From assembly GCF_001905145.1 (NCBI RefSeq), contig NZ_LWLB01000002.1:66883-130882 (forward strand): 64,000 nucleotides of DNA. The letters run 5' to 3'. Position 1 is the first letter of the stretch, and every line of letters starts with the position of its first letter. The position numbers and the translations under genes were made by a program. The stretch comes from Nocardiopsis sp. TSRI0078 (GTDB taxonomy: Bacteria > Actinomycetota > Actinomycetes > Streptosporangiales > Streptosporangiaceae). The notes under the pieces are model-generated. The model did not search any database. It worked only from the letters and a program-made list of their open reading frames with translations, and was not told where the DNA came from. Positions 44,905-54,868 of the stretch are shown piece by piece.

Positions 44905-44936
44905 GGGGCCGCCTCCCGGAGAGCGGGGGCGGCCCC
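44905..44936 (+). terminator. Terminator hairpin
   Basis: GGGGCCGCC (44905-44913) pairs with GGCGGCCCC (44928-44936), 18 bp after the acyltransferase stop. Confidence 0.6.
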
Positions 44937-45098
44937 TTCCGTACGGGCCCGGCGACAGGCGAGTCGCCCGCGAGCGGTTCGCCGGTGTCGCGGCCCTCGC
45001 GACCGCGCACCACCTCGCGGGGTCCGGCGGCCGGGCCTGGCCGGAGCGGCGCGAAGTACCCCTAGGGTCGTGCGCAGGTGTCCTCAGAAGGCAAACGC

Positions 45099-45650
45099 AT
45101 GACCAGCCAGAAGGAACGCATGCTCGCCGGTGGGCTCTACCAGGCCGACGATCCCGAGCTCCAGGCCGATCTGGTCCGCGCGGAGAAGCGCGCCGAGGCG
45201 TTCAACAACTCCTCCGTCGGCGATCCGGCCCGTCGGGAGCTCCTGGCCGAGCTGGTGGGCGAGTTGGGTGAGGACACCTGGGTCCGGCCGCCCCTGCGGG
45301 TGGACTACGGGTACCGGCTCAGCATCGGGCCGCGCACGTTCGTCAACTGCGGCGCGGTGATGCTGGACGTGGCCCCGATCCGTGTCGGCGCGGACGCGCA
45401 GATCGGCCCGAACGTACAACTGCTCACTCCCGCCCACCCCGTCGACCCTGAGCAGAGGCGCGCCAAGTGGGACTCGGCCGAGCCGATCACCATCGGCGAC
45501 GACGTGTGGCTGGGCGGCGGGGTCATCGTCTGCCCCGGCGTGAGCATCGGGGAGAACACCGTGGTCGGCGCCGGAGCGGTGGTCACGCGCGATCTACCCG
45601 CCAACGTGGTGGCGGTCGGCGACCCGGCCCGCGTCGTGCGCGGGGTCTGA
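45099..45650 (+). CDS. Maltose/galactoside O-acetyltransferase-like hexapeptide enzyme
   Basis: A 183-residue left-handed beta-helix acetyltransferase. The N-terminal Mac domain (KERMLAGGLYQADDPELQAD) and hexapeptide repeats (VNCGAVMLDVAPIRVGADAQ, IGDDVWLGGGVIVCPGVSIG, NTVVGAGAVVTRDLPANVVA) match LacA/Maa enzymes; the catalytic His lies in LTPAHPVDP. It acetylates sugars or similar acceptors with acetyl-CoA. AGAAGG lies 7 bases before the ATG at 45099, so the GTG at 45078 is rejected as the start. Confidence 0.9.
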   Translation: MTSQKERMLAGGLYQADDPELQADLVRAEKRAEAFNNSSVGDPARRELLAELVGELGEDTWVRPPLRVDYGYRLSIGPRTFVNCGAVMLDVAPIRVGADAQIGPNVQLLTPAHPVDPEQRRAKWDSAEPITIGDDVWLGGGVIVCPGVSIGENTVVGAGAVVTRDLPANVVAVGDPARVVRGV

Positions 45651-45705
45651 GGGCGAGGGCGCCCCCGCGCCCCCGTCCCCGGTCCCGCGGGCGGGTGTGG
45701 CACGG

Positions 45706-45737
45706 CCGTCCCCCGGTGTGGCGCCACCGGGGGACGG
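45706..45737. terminator. Bidirectional terminator hairpin
   Basis: CCGTCCCCCGGTG (45706-45718) pairs perfectly with CACCGGGGGACGG (45725-45737) around a 6-base loop, between two convergent genes. Confidence 0.75.
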
Positions 45738-45749
45738 GGTCCGGAAGGC

Positions 45750-47636
45750 CTACCCGGCCGTGGCGGGCTCGGGATCGCCGGCGGCGAACTGGGTCCGGTA
45801 CAGCTCGGCGTAGCGGCCGCCCCGGGCGAGCAGTTCGGTGTGCGTGCCGCGCTCGACGATCCTTCCGGCCTCGACCACGAGGATGGCGTCGGCGGCGCGG
45901 ACCGTGGAGAGGCGGTGGGCGATGACCAGGGCGGTCCGCCCCTCCAGTGCCTCGGCCAGGGCCGCCTGCACCGCGGCCTCGGAGGTGGAGTCCAGGGCCG
46001 AGGTCGCCTCGTCCAGGAGGACCACCTCGGGTGCGGCCAGCAGGAGTCGGGCGATGGTCAGGCGCTGGCGCTCACCACCGGAGAAGCGGTATCCGCGTTC
46101 GCCGACCACCGTGTCCAGGCCGTCGGGCAGGGAGGCGACGAGTTCGTCCAGGCGGGCGCGGCGCAGCACGTCCCACAGCTCCTCCTCGGAGGCCTCGGGG
46201 CGGGCCAGTGACAGGTTGGCGCGGATGGACTCGTGGAAGAGGTGTCCGTCCTGGGTGACCATGCCCAGGGTGGCGCGTATCGAGTCGAAGGTCAGGTCGC
46301 GCACGTCCATCCCGCCCAGGCGCACGGCCCCGGAGTCCACGTCGTACAGGCGCGGGGCCAGCTGGGCGATGGTGGACTTGCCCGCGCCGGAGGAGCCGAC
46401 CAGGGCGACCGTCTGCCCGGGTTCGATCCGGAAGGACACCCCGTGCAGCACCTCGCGCTGCTCGGTGACGTCCAGGGTGGCGACCTCCTCCAGGGAGGCC
46501 AGCGAGACCCTGTCGGCGGTGGGATAGGAGAAGGTGACGTCGTCGAACTCCAGCGACACCGGCCCGGCGGGAACGGTTCCTGCTCCGGGCCGCTCGTCCA
46601 CCAGCGGTTCGAGGTCCAGGACCTCGAAGACCCGGCTGAAGCTGACCAGGGCGCTCATGACCTCCACGCGGGCACTGGCCAGGGCGGTGAGCGGGGCGTA
46701 CAGGCGGGTGAGCAGCATTCCCATGGACACCACGGTGCCCGCGTCGAGCTGGCCGCGCAGGGCGTAGAACCCGCCCAGTCCGTAGACCAGGGCCAGGGCG
46801 AGCGCGGAGACCAGGGTCAGCGCGGTGAAGAAGACCTCCTGGACCATGGCGGTGCGCACGCCGATGTCCCGGACCCGTCCGGCCCTGCGGGCGAACTCGG
46901 CGGACTCCTCCTGCGGGCGGCCGAAGAGTTTGACCAGGGTGGCTCCGGGCGCGGAGAAGCGCTCGGTCATCTGGGTGCCCATGGCGGCGTTGTGGATGGT
47001 GCGTTCGCGCTCGATCCTGGCCAGACGCGCGCCCATGCGTCGCGCGGGCACCACGAACAGCGGCAGCAGCACGAGGGCCAGCAGGGTGATCTGCCAGGAC
47101 AGGGCGAGCATCACCCCCAGGGCCAGGACCAGGGTGACCAGGTTGCTCATCACCCCGGAGAGCACGTCGCTGAAGGCGCGCTGGGCGCCGATGACGTCGT
47201 TGTTGAGGCGGCTGACCAGCGCGCCGGTGCGGGTACGGGTGAAGAAGGCGACCGGCATGCGCTGGACGTGGTCGTAGACGGTGGTGCGCAGGTCCAGGAT
47301 GAGGCCCTCGCCGACCCGGGCCGAGAGCCAGCGCACGAGCAGCCTCAGGACGGCTTCGAGGACCGCGACGGCGGCGATGAGCCCGGCGAGGAAGAGCACC
47401 GTCGCCAGGGCTCCGCCGCCGGTGATGGTGTTGACGACCCTCCCGGCCAGGAGCGGGGAGGCCACGGTCAGGACGGCGGTGAACACGCTCAGGGCCAGGA
47501 ACCAGCCCAGGTGCCGTGCGTGGGGTCGGGCGAAGGAGGCGATTCGGCGCAGGACGGGTGGGGAGAAGGGGCGCTGGTCCTCGCGGGCGTGCATCGCGTG
47601 GTAGATCGAGTTCCACGCGGCCATTTCCATGCTCAT
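45750..47636 (-). CDS. ABC exporter, fused membrane and ATPase domains
   Basis: A 628-residue half-transporter of the MsbA/LmrA type. Six membrane helices (residues 40-330) precede a nucleotide-binding domain with Walker A VGSSGAGKST, Q-loop GMVTQDGHLF, signature FSGGERQR, Walker B VVLLDEATSALD and switch VIAHRLSTV. It should dimerise to export a lipid or drug. A short insert (SLASLEEVATLDVTEQREVL) lies before Walker A. GGTGAG precedes the ATG at 47636. No partner exporter gene is adjacent, so a homodimer is likely. Confidence 0.93.
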   Translation of the reverse strand: MSMEMAAWNSIYHAMHAREDQRPFSPPVLRRIASFARPHARHLGWFLALSVFTAVLTVASPLLAGRVVNTITGGGALATVLFLAGLIAAVAVLEAVLRLLVRWLSARVGEGLILDLRTTVYDHVQRMPVAFFTRTRTGALVSRLNNDVIGAQRAFSDVLSGVMSNLVTLVLALGVMLALSWQITLLALVLLPLFVVPARRMGARLARIERERTIHNAAMGTQMTERFSAPGATLVKLFGRPQEESAEFARRAGRVRDIGVRTAMVQEVFFTALTLVSALALALVYGLGGFYALRGQLDAGTVVSMGMLLTRLYAPLTALASARVEVMSALVSFSRVFEVLDLEPLVDERPGAGTVPAGPVSLEFDDVTFSYPTADRVSLASLEEVATLDVTEQREVLHGVSFRIEPGQTVALVGSSGAGKSTIAQLAPRLYDVDSGAVRLGGMDVRDLTFDSIRATLGMVTQDGHLFHESIRANLSLARPEASEEELWDVLRRARLDELVASLPDGLDTVVGERGYRFSGGERQRLTIARLLLAAPEVVLLDEATSALDSTSEAAVQAALAEALEGRTALVIAHRLSTVRAADAILVVEAGRIVERGTHTELLARGGRYAELYRTQFAAGDPEPATAG

Positions 47637-47844
47637 GGTCGCTCACCGGGTCTGTCGGGGTCGTTGCCATGAACCGTAGAACCTCAACAAATGTTTAGGT
47701 CAAACCCCGGGGCGGGGCCGCCGCGCGCGCGTGCGTCCCGCGGTCAGTGCACTGGTGGCGGTGTCCGCCACGACCGCCACGATCGCCGCCCAGTCCACCG
47801 GGGCCAGCGCCTGGTCCAGCACCACCAGCCCCGCCAGGGCCGCG
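47637..47844. other. Intergenic region with an orphan coding-like frame
   Basis: From 47844 back to about 47704 the minus strand reads DAALAGLVVLDQALAPVDWA and AIVAVVADTATSALTAGR before a TGA, with strong GC3 bias but no start codon. Possibly a truncated gene end. The rest is upstream DNA of the ABC exporter. Confidence 0.4.
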
Positions 47845-48540
47845 TCACAGGCCGTCCAGGAAGGTGGCGGCCCCGTCGAGGAGCCCGGTCAGCCACAGTC
47901 CGTGCCGCAGGACCAGGAAGCCCACGATGCCGAGGACCCAGCCCATGGCCTCCCGGGAACCGGACTCGACCTTGGTGCGCCAGCGCTCCAGGCGCGGGCG
48001 CAGGCGCTCGCCAAGGGCGCGGTGGCCCAGGTAGAGCAGGATCGGCGGCAGCACCATGACGACGTTGTAGGCGGCGATCAGGGGCACCCACACGGTCGCG
48101 GGCAGTTCGGCGGTGGTCATGACGCCGATCGCGCCGAAGTAGGGCAGGGCGGTCCCGCCCTCCAGCAGGCCGGTGGCCAGCCCCAGAGCCACCATCGCGG
48201 CGGTGTTCAGGGAGGCGGGCCCGCGCTGCCTGCGCGGGCGGGCGGGCGCGAACAGCGCGTAGGCGAGCATGCCCCCGCCCAGGGCCGCCATCGGCCATCC
48301 CAGGACGGGGCTGCCGGCGAGGCCGTCCAGCGCCTCGAACAGGAAGCCGAAGCCGAGCATGAGCGCACAGCCCAGGGTGAGGTAGAAGGCCGCGACGGTG
48401 GCCAGGTAGGCGAACAGGGGGCGGGCCACCGGGCGCGCCCCGCTGAGTAACACGTACAGCGAGACGCCGATGGTGGCGGGACTGAGCGTGTCCAGCAGGG
48501 CCAGTCCGGCGACCGGGACCAGGACTTCGAGGGGTGGCAC
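47845..48540 (-). CDS. GAP-family (LysE-like) membrane protein
   Basis: A 231-residue protein with six predicted helices. LVPVAGLALLDTLSPATIGV near the start, LLSGARPVARPLFAYLATVA and the final ALGERLRPRLERW loop match the Sap/GAP (sulfolipid-1-addressing) group of LysE-like transporters. It may move lipids, peptides or cations; the substrate is unknown. GGGAG lies 6 bases before the GTG at 48540, so the start is placed there instead of the ATG at 48564. It is divergent from a TetR gene with two matching operator palindromes between them. Confidence 0.85.
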   Translation of the reverse strand: MPPLEVLVPVAGLALLDTLSPATIGVSLYVLLSGARPVARPLFAYLATVAAFYLTLGCALMLGFGFLFEALDGLAGSPVLGWPMAALGGGMLAYALFAPARPRRQRGPASLNTAAMVALGLATGLLEGGTALPYFGAIGVMTTAELPATVWVPLIAAYNVVMVLPPILLYLGHRALGERLRPRLERWRTKVESGSREAMGWVLGIVGFLVLRHGLWLTGLLDGAATFLDGL

Positions 48541-48560
48541 GGTGGTCTCCCGTCTTTTTA

Positions 48561-48600
48561 TCACACACTTGTGTTAAATAAAGTAGCACAGCTGTGCTAG
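48561..48600. promoter_or_regulatory. Paired TetR operators, CACA-N2-TGTG
   Basis: CACACTTGTG (48564-48573) and the perfect 16-bp palindrome TAGCACAGCTGTGCTA (48584-48599) share the same core, 23 bp apart centre to centre. The second overlaps the -10 hexamer TAGAAA (48598-48603) of the TetR gene. Confidence 0.7.
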
Positions 48601-48609
48601 AAAAGAGGG

Positions 48610-49239
48610 GTGCCCAAGATCGTCGACCACGAACAACGCCGCCGGGAACTGGCCGAGGCCCTGTGGCGGGTCATCTCCGCCTCCGGACCGACCGCCGTGT
48701 CCATCCGTTCCGTGGCCGCCGAGGCGGGCTGGTCGCCCGGCGCGCTGCGCCACTACTTCCCCACGCGCGAGGACCTGCTCGTCTTCGCCATGAACCTGTC
48801 CGAGGAGCGCGTCACCGAGCGCATCCTGGCCTTGGGGCGCACCCAGTCACCGGACACGCCCCTGCTGGACCGGGTGGCCGAGTACGCCGAGCAGCTCCTG
48901 CCCCTGGACGAGGCCCGCCGCACCGAGTACCGGGCCTGGGAGGCCGCCGGGATCCTGGGGGAGTACGACCGCGACCGGGAACAGCGCTGGACCAGCCAGC
49001 GCAGGCTCTACCGCCAACTGGTCGCGGCCATCACCGGGCTGCCCGTGCAGGACCCCTTCCAGCCCCATCCCGACCCGTGGGCGGAGGAGTGGTCCGGCCA
49101 CCTGCACACCCAGGTGGACGGCCTCGCCCTGCAGTTGATGGTCACCCCGGGCATGACCGACCCGGACGACGCCCGGCACCGGCTGCGCGCCTTCCTCTCC
49201 CGCGTCGAGGAGGCCTGGCGCCACCACGCCGCCTCATGA
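48610..49239 (+). CDS. TetR/AcrR-family regulator
   Basis: A 209-residue regulator. The helix-turn-helix is TAVSIRSVAAEAGWSPGALR plus HYFPTREDLLVFAM; the C-terminal domain (LLPLDEARRTEYRAWEAAGI) resembles TetR_C_6 members that bind fatty-acid- or betaine-like ligands. It is divergent from the GAP-family gene, which it probably represses through the paired palindromes. TAGAAA ends 6 bases before the GTG at 48610, which supports that start and a leaderless mRNA. Confidence 0.88.
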   Translation: MPKIVDHEQRRRELAEALWRVISASGPTAVSIRSVAAEAGWSPGALRHYFPTREDLLVFAMNLSEERVTERILALGRTQSPDTPLLDRVAEYAEQLLPLDEARRTEYRAWEAAGILGEYDRDREQRWTSQRRLYRQLVAAITGLPVQDPFQPHPDPWAEEWSGHLHTQVDGLALQLMVTPGMTDPDDARHRLRAFLSRVEEAWRHHAAS

Positions 49240-49376
49240 CGGGCCGCCCTTTCGAGCCCGTACGCGGTCACATGCGCCTCCGCGTCGCCTCTCATGCCGA
49301 GGGCCCGTATTCTCCGCTGTTTCCGGTGGTCGATACTGGGTGGGACCAGTGACCGGAACCACCAGGGGAGATGCGC

Positions 49377-49949
49377 GTGACCACCAGTCAGACCAGTGAG
49401 TCGGCGTCCGGGCCCCAGCCCGAACTGACCTACAGGCACGCCGTGGCCGACGACGTCCCCGTTCTCGTCGAGCTGGTCAACTCCTGCTACCGGGGCGACT
49501 CCTCCAAGCAGGGATGGACCACCGAGGCCGATCTGCTCGACGGCCAGCGCGTGGACGCCGACGGTATGGCCGGACTGCTGGAGCGCACCAACACGATCGT
49601 CCTGGTCGCCGAGGCCGAGGGGCGGATCGTGGCCTGCTGCGAGCTCCAGCGCGGCGTCAGCGGCGCCTACTTCGGCATGTTCTCGGTGCTGCCCAGCATC
49701 CAGGGCGGCGGACTGGGCAAGCGGGTCCTGGCCGAGGCCGAGAACACCGCGGCCCGCGAGTGGAACTGCCGCCTGATGCGGATGAAGGTGCTCAAGCAGC
49801 GCCCGGAGCTGATCGCCTGGTACGAGCGGCGCGGCTACACCAACACCGGCAGGACCGAGCCCTTCCCCTACGGAGACGAGAGCTTCGGCCTGCCCATGCG
49901 GGCCGACCTGGCCTTCGTCGAGCTCACCCGGGAACTTCCCGTTCCCTGA
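49377..49949 (+). CDS. GNAT N-acetyltransferase
   Basis: A 190-residue acetyltransferase. LTYRHAVADDVPVLVELVNS CYR begins the fold, VLVAEAEGRIVACCELQR forms the central strands, and VLPSIQGGGLGKRVLAEAEN carries the acetyl-CoA pyrophosphate loop (QGGGLG). LIAWYERRGYTNTGRTEPFP is the typical last alpha-beta unit. The substrate is unknown. GGGGAG lies 7 bases before the GTG at 49377; the ATG at 49371 is too close to that Shine-Dalgarno. Confidence 0.88.
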   Translation: MTTSQTSESASGPQPELTYRHAVADDVPVLVELVNSCYRGDSSKQGWTTEADLLDGQRVDADGMAGLLERTNTIVLVAEAEGRIVACCELQRGVSGAYFGMFSVLPSIQGGGLGKRVLAEAENTAAREWNCRLMRMKVLKQRPELIAWYERRGYTNTGRTEPFPYGDESFGLPMRADLAFVELTRELPVP

Positions 49950-49992
49950 ACCCGCCGGGGACCGGCCCGGCCGAGCCCGCGGCCCGGCCGGG

Positions 49993-50400
49993 TCAGCCCT
50001 GTTCGAGGTTGGCCGACATCCGCTCCAGAACGTCGACGGCGATCCGGTACTCCTCGTCGCCGATCCCGCGCGAGAGACGGCGGCGGGCGTCCTGCACCCT
50101 GACGAAGAGGGCCTCGTGCGCGCTCTCGCCCTCCGCGGTCAGCGCGAGGGCGACCAGCCCCTCGACCCAGCCGCGCTGGCGCAACTGGTCCACCACCGGG
50201 GTGACGGTGTACTCGTCCTCCTCCAGGAACGGGGCGAGCCTGCGGTCGAGGTCGGCGACCGTCCCGGGTTCGGTGTGCAGGGAGTTGAGCACCTGCCAGT
50301 GGCGGCGCCCCAGTTCCTCCGAGGCCAGGACCCTGTCGAAGTCGTTCTCGATGAGCCTGTCCAGGTGTTTGAGCCAGTAGCCGATCGGCAGGTCGGACAT
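49993..50400 (-). CDS. MarR-family winged-helix regulator
   Basis: A 135-residue MarR-like protein. LPIGYWLKHLDRLIENDFDR is the dimerisation helix, TVADLDRRLAPFLEEDEYTV with TPVVDQLRQRGWVEGL the winged helix. The wing region (VALALTAEGESAHEALF) is present but short. A GGAGGAGG Shine-Dalgarno precedes the ATG at 50400. It stands alone; the nearest gene downstream on its strand is the convergent GNAT gene, so the target is not evident. Confidence 0.85.
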   Translation of the reverse strand: MSDLPIGYWLKHLDRLIENDFDRVLASEELGRRHWQVLNSLHTEPGTVADLDRRLAPFLEEDEYTVTPVVDQLRQRGWVEGLVALALTAEGESAHEALFVRVQDARRRLSRGIGDEEYRIAVDVLERMSANLEQG

Positions 50401-50625
50401 GTTGCCTCCTCCAGTACGGCGTCAGCGGACCGCCACATCTTCCCGATAGATCGAAGATATATCGCTTCCTTGCGACTCGCCAGTGCACCGGGAAGATGTC
50501 GCCACCGCACGTTAACGTTCCCCATGTCACCTCCACCCCTTCCTGCCGGGCTGCGGATCATGCGAGGCGACGCCGTCGGCCCCCGCGCCCGACACGGGCC
50601 CCGGAACGGGGAGGGGCTCGGCGGA

Positions 50626-51423
50626 TCAGACCCGGCACAGGATCGCGCCGCGCGGGATCACGAACACCCCGTCCGGATCCTGGCTCCACGCCTTCCAGCC
50701 CGCCGAGATGCGCTCCAGTTCCTCCTGGGTGGCGTGGCCCTCCCGGAGGGCCTGGCGGCCCATGTCCGACTCCAGGATGCGCCTGGCCCACATACCGCCC
50801 CACCAGGCGCGGCGGTCGGGGTCGGAGTGGCTCCACACCTCGGCCACGTAGGTGACGTCGGTGAACCCCGCCTCGCGGGCCCAGGCCACCATGCGCCGAC
50901 CCGCGTCCGGTTCGCCGCCGTTGCGGCGCGCCACGCGCTGGTAGAGGTCCATCCACGCGTCCAGTTCGGGCGGACGCGGGTACCAGTACATGCCGGAGTA
51001 GTCGCTGTCGCAGGCGGCCACGACCCCGCCGGGCCTGGCCACGCGGCGCATCTCGGACAGGGCGCGAACCGGATCGGCGACGTGCTGCAGGACCTGGTGG
51101 GCGTGGACGACGTCGAAACCGTCGTCGGGCAGGTCCAGGTCGTGGACGTCACCGACCAGGAACTCGACGTTGTCGGTTCCGGCCTCCCGGGCGGCGGCGC
51201 GGGCCAGGTCGACCGCCTCGGCCGAGGAGTCCACCGCGGTGACCGGACCGGGGGCCACCCGCCGGGCGAGGTCGGTCGTGATGCTGCCCGGACCGCAGCC
51301 CACGTCCAGCAGGGAGCGGCCGGGGGCCATCTCCTGGAGCGCGTAGGCGGCGGAGTTGTCCGCGTTGCGCCAGCGATAGGAGTTGGTGACCGACGGGTGT
51401 TGGCCGTGGGTGTAGCGCGTCAT
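50626..51423 (-). CDS. Class I SAM-dependent methyltransferase
   Basis: A 265-residue methyltransferase. SLLDVGCGPGSITTDLARRV is motif I, VTAVDSSAEAVDLARAAARE the acidic loop, and DVVHAHQVLQHVADPVRALS the post-I motif; this is the UbiE/methyltransf_11 pattern. The C-terminal half (WYPRPPELDAWMDLYQRVAR) is typical of small-molecule or menaquinone-type methylases. A GAGAGGG Shine-Dalgarno precedes the ATG at 51423. The second UvrA-like gene lies upstream on the same strand, 260 bp away. Confidence 0.88.
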   Translation of the reverse strand: MTRYTHGQHPSVTNSYRWRNADNSAAYALQEMAPGRSLLDVGCGPGSITTDLARRVAPGPVTAVDSSAEAVDLARAAAREAGTDNVEFLVGDVHDLDLPDDGFDVVHAHQVLQHVADPVRALSEMRRVARPGGVVAACDSDYSGMYWYPRPPELDAWMDLYQRVARRNGGEPDAGRRMVAWAREAGFTDVTYVAEVWSHSDPDRRAWWGGMWARRILESDMGRQALREGHATQEELERISAGWKAWSQDPDGVFVIPRGAILCRV

Positions 51424-51683
51424 GGGGGTGCCCTCTCATGGGTCGCCGAGGCGTACCGACACCCTGGACCCTACACCCGTCATCTCTCTTTGTGAGATTT
51501 CTTTCTCATATCATGAGATCAATTGATGTGTTCCCTGGTCAGAGTCCCGTGTCTTCTCAACCAAGGCCGTGCACGGCGAAGGCCGCGGGCCGCTCCGCCA
51601 CCGCTCGGGCCCCGCGCGCCGGCCTTTCGGCCCGCCCAGACGGCCGAGTTCACCGGACGGCGGCTGGGAGAGGACGTGGCGCG

Positions 51684-54014
51684 TCAGAGCAGTTCCTTCA
51701 GATAGGAGCCGGTCCGGCTGTCCGGGGCAGCCGCGACCTGCGCGGGCGTGCCCCGCGCAACGATCCGGCCGCCCTGCGAACCACCGCCCGGGCCCAGGTC
51801 GATGACGTGGCCGGCGATGGCCACGACCCGCATGTCGTGCTCGGCCGCCACCACGGTGGCGCCTGCGCCGACGAGGTCGAGCAGACGGCTGACGAGGACG
51901 TCGGTGTCGTACGGATGGAGGCCGGTGGTGGGCTCGTCGAGCAGGTAGACCGTGTCGGCGACCCGGCGGCGCTGGAGTTCGGTGGCGAGTTTGATCCGCT
52001 GGGCCTCGCCGCCGGACAGCTCCGTGGCGGGCTGGCCCAGGCGCAGGTAACCCAGGCCGACCCCGGAGAGGGTCTCCAGGGAGCGCCGCACCGAGGGATC
52101 CTCGGTGAAGAACCCCGCCGCCTCCTCGACCGACATCGCGAGCACGTCCGCGACCGTGCGCCCCCGATACTCCACCCGGAGGGTGTCGTCGTTGTAGCGC
52201 GAGCCGCCGCAGGTCGGACAGGGGGCGTAGGTGGTGGGCAGGAACAGCAGCTCCACCGACACGAACCCCTCCCCCTCACAGGTCGGGCAGCGTCCCCCCG
52301 CGACGTTGAAGGAGAACCGGCCGGGCCCGTAACCGAGCGAGCGGGCCTCCTCGGTGGCCGCGAACAGCTTGCGCACCGTGTCGAAGAGCCCGGTGTAGGT
52401 CGCCAGGTTGGAGCGCGGTGTCCGCCCGATGGGCTGCTGGCTGACCCACACCACCCGGCCGTGTTCGGTGGCCCGGGCCCCGATCTCTGCCAGCAGGGAG
52501 GACTTGCCCGAACCGGACACCCCGGTGACGGCGGTGAACACGCCGAGGGGGATGTCGGCGTCCAGCCCCCGCAGGTTGTTGCGGGTGGCCCCGCGCAGTC
52601 CCAGGTGTCCGCTGGGGGTGTGGGTCCGGTGCTCCGGGAGGATGTCGTGGAACAGGTAGCGGCGGGTCACCGACTCCGGGACCTCGCGCAGGCCGGGCAC
52701 CGGGCCGCTGTACAGGACGCGCCCGCCGTGCTCGCCCGCCTCCGGCCCCACGTCGACGATCCAGTCCGCGCCGCGCACGATGTCCGGGGCGTGCTCGACG
52801 AAGCACACGGTGTTGCCCCCGTCGCGCAGGCGCCGGAGGATCCCCGAAAGCGCCTCGCAGTCGGCCGGGTGCAGGCCCGCGGAGGGCTCGTCCAGGACGT
52901 AGACCACCCCGAAGAGCCCCGTGCCCAGTTGGGTGGCCAGCCGAATCCGCTGGAACTCCCCGGTGGACAGGGTCGGTGCCGGCCGGGCCACACTCAGATA
53001 GCCCAGGCCCAGCTCCGCCAACACCCCGACCCGTCCCGTGATCTCCCCGGCCAGTGCCCCCGCAGCCCCCGTGTCCTCCCTCCAGGGGCGCAGCAGGGCG
53101 ACCAGTTCGGTCAGGGGCAGCGCCGCCAGTTCGGCGATGGTGTGCCCGGCGAAGGTGACCCGCAGCGCCTCCTGCCGCAGCCGCCGACCGCCGCACTCCA
53201 GGCAGGTCCGGTTGACCATGAACTCGGCCGCCCTGCGCCGCCGGGCCTCACTGGCGGAGGAGGCGTACGCCTTGAGCACCAGCCTCCGGGCGCTGCTGTA
53301 CTTTCCCTGGTAGGGCCGGTGAACACGGCCCGCCTCACGGACCGGGTGGACGGTCACCACGGGCTGTTCCTCGGTGAACAGGATCCAGTCGCGCTCGGCC
53401 TGGGGCAGCTCCCGCCAGGGCCGGTGGATGTCGTACCCGAGGGTGTCGAGGATGTCGCGCAGGTTCTTGCCCTGCCAAGCCCCGGGCCAGGAGGCGATGG
53501 CCCCCTCAGCGATGCTCAGCCCGGGGTCGGGCACCAGCGACCCCTCGGTGACCTCGTGCTCGACCCCCTCCCCGTGGCATACGGGGCAGGCGCCGACCAC
53601 GGTGTTGGGGGAGAAGGAGTCGGAGTCCAGGTGCTCCGCCCCGGGCGGATAGGTGCCCGCCCGGGAGAAGAGCATGCGCAGCGTGTTGGAGAGCGTGGTG
53701 AGGGTGCCCACGGTGGAGCGGACCGAGGGCGCGGAGCGCGGCTGGGCGAGCGCCACTGCCGGCGGCATCCCGGTGACGTCGTCCACGTCCGGGGCCGGGA
53801 GCTGCTGGAGCAGACGCCTCGCGTACGGCGCCACCGACTCCAGGTACCGGTGCTGGGACTCGGCGTAGAGGGTCCCGAAGGCCAGGGAGGACTTCCCCGA
53901 CCCGGAGACCCCGGTGAAGGCGACCAAGGCGTCCCGAGGCAGCTCCGTGTCCACGTTCCTCAGGTTGTGGATGCGGGCGCCGCGCACCCGGATGCGGTCG
54001 TCGTGGTTGTCCAT
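51684..54014 (-). CDS. UvrA-like ABC ATPase, second paralogue
   Basis: A 776-residue UvrA paralogue lacking the full UvrB-binding region. Walker A occurs twice as GVSGSGKSS. The second signature is canonical (LSGGEAQR) but the first is LSTGEFQR, a deviation from repair UvrA. Walker B motifs are [12 protein letters not shown] and [12 protein letters not shown]; zinc motifs CPVCHG, CLECGG, CPTCEG and CPTCGG are kept. Probable role: binding drug-modified DNA for self-protection, as in DrrC-type proteins. The ATG at 54014 has AAGG about 10 bases upstream. It lies between two methyltransferase genes. Confidence 0.88.
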   Translation of the reverse strand: MDNHDDRIRVRGARIHNLRNVDTELPRDALVAFTGVSGSGKSSLAFGTLYAESQHRYLESVAPYARRLLQQLPAPDVDDVTGMPPAVALAQPRSAPSVRSTVGTLTTLSNTLRMLFSRAGTYPPGAEHLDSDSFSPNTVVGACPVCHGEGVEHEVTEGSLVPDPGLSIAEGAIASWPGAWQGKNLRDILDTLGYDIHRPWRELPQAERDWILFTEEQPVVTVHPVREAGRVHRPYQGKYSSARRLVLKAYASSASEARRRRAAEFMVNRTCLECGGRRLRQEALRVTFAGHTIAELAALPLTELVALLRPWREDTGAAGALAGEITGRVGVLAELGLGYLSVARPAPTLSTGEFQRIRLATQLGTGLFGVVYVLDEPSAGLHPADCEALSGILRRLRDGGNTVCFVEHAPDIVRGADWIVDVGPEAGEHGGRVLYSGPVPGLREVPESVTRRYLFHDILPEHRTHTPSGHLGLRGATRNNLRGLDADIPLGVFTAVTGVSGSGKSSLLAEIGARATEHGRVVWVSQQPIGRTPRSNLATYTGLFDTVRKLFAATEEARSLGYGPGRFSFNVAGGRCPTCEGEGFVSVELLFLPTTYAPCPTCGGSRYNDDTLRVEYRGRTVADVLAMSVEEAAGFFTEDPSVRRSLETLSGVGLGYLRLGQPATELSGGEAQRIKLATELQRRRVADTVYLLDEPTTGLHPYDTDVLVSRLLDLVGAGATVVAAEHDMRVVAIAGHVIDLGPGGGSQGGRIVARGTPAQVAAAPDSRTGSYLKELL

Positions 54015-54112
54015 GGGACAAGCCTTACCTGGTCCCGGCCCCGGATCGCGCCCACGGGCCGTCCGGGTACGGCAAACCCCGGCGCGTGTCGGAGTCTGCC
54101 GTCGCGCACGGG

Positions 54113-54868
54113 TCAGACCCGGATCAGGGACAGGTAGGCGAAACCGATGGTCTCCCGGGTGCCGCGGACCCGGAACTCGCGGTACCGGTCGGCCCTGGCA
54201 CGGACCTCGTCGGTGTCCGGGGAACCGGGGTTGGCCAGCAGCCACTCCTCCAGGCCCTGAGTGTGCCGGTTCTCGAAGTCGTCCCACTCCCACAGGTCTG
54301 CCTGGGACAGCGCCCGCAGCCGGAAGCCGTGGGAGAGGGCGAAGTCCACCAGGTCGGGGAGCGAGCGGTACTGGGCGCGCGGGATGTCGCGCATGGTCTC
54401 CGACTCCTCCCCGGTCGGCTCACGCAGCCAGAAGCACTCGCCGAACAGGAACCGGCCACCGGGCCCGAGCAGGTCGGAGACCGCCTCCAGGGCGTTGGCG
54501 GTGTGCGTCTCCGGCTCACCGCCCCACACATGGGCGGCGCCGTTGTTGACGACGACGTCCGCGTGTGTGCCGGGCCAGGAGCCCACGTCGCCGACCACGA
54601 GTTGGACGCGGTCGGCCAGTCCGCGCTCCCGGGCGTTGGCACGTCCGTGCCCGACGGCCTCCTCGCCGAGGTCGATGCCGAATCCGGTGGCGGTCGGCTC
54701 GCTCGCCAGGGCGCGCAGCAGGAGTTCGGCCCAGCCGCAGCCGATGTCGACGATCCGCTTCCCGGCCAGCGGGCCCAGCGAGTGGATCAGCCTGGCGGCG
54801 TGGGCGTCGGAGAGCGGGCCGTTGAAGTCGGCGTCACGGTACAGGGGAGGAAGCGGTGGGGTGACCAT
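54113..54868 (-). CDS. SAM-dependent methyltransferase
   Basis: A 251-residue methyltransferase. [20 protein letters not shown] begins the protein, [20 protein letters not shown] is motif [21 protein letters not shown] the ribose loop and [13 protein letters not shown] an unusual post-motif. It resembles methyltransferases annotated near resistance or antibiotic genes, without a known acceptor. The ATG at 54868 is a conservative choice; GTGs at 54916 and 54937 are in frame, and none has a clear Shine-Dalgarno. It is upstream of the UvrA-like gene on the same strand, 98 bp apart. Confidence 0.8.
   Translation of the reverse strand: MVTPPLPPLYRDADFNGPLSDAHAARLIHSLGPLAGKRIVDIGCGWAELLLRALASEPTATGFGIDLGEEAVGHGRANARERGLADRVQLVVGDVGSWPGTHADVVVNNGAAHVWGGEPETHTANALEAVSDLLGPGGRFLFGECFWLREPTGEESETMRDIPRAQYRSLPDLVDFALSHGFRLRALSQADLWEWDDFENRHTQGLEEWLLANPGSPDTDEVRARADRYREFRVRGTRETIGFAYLSLIRV

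Noticed and set aside
51438..54137. An 899-codon plus-strand open frame opposite the second UvrA-like gene
   Set aside because: Same artefact; the minus strand has all Walker, signature and zinc motifs.
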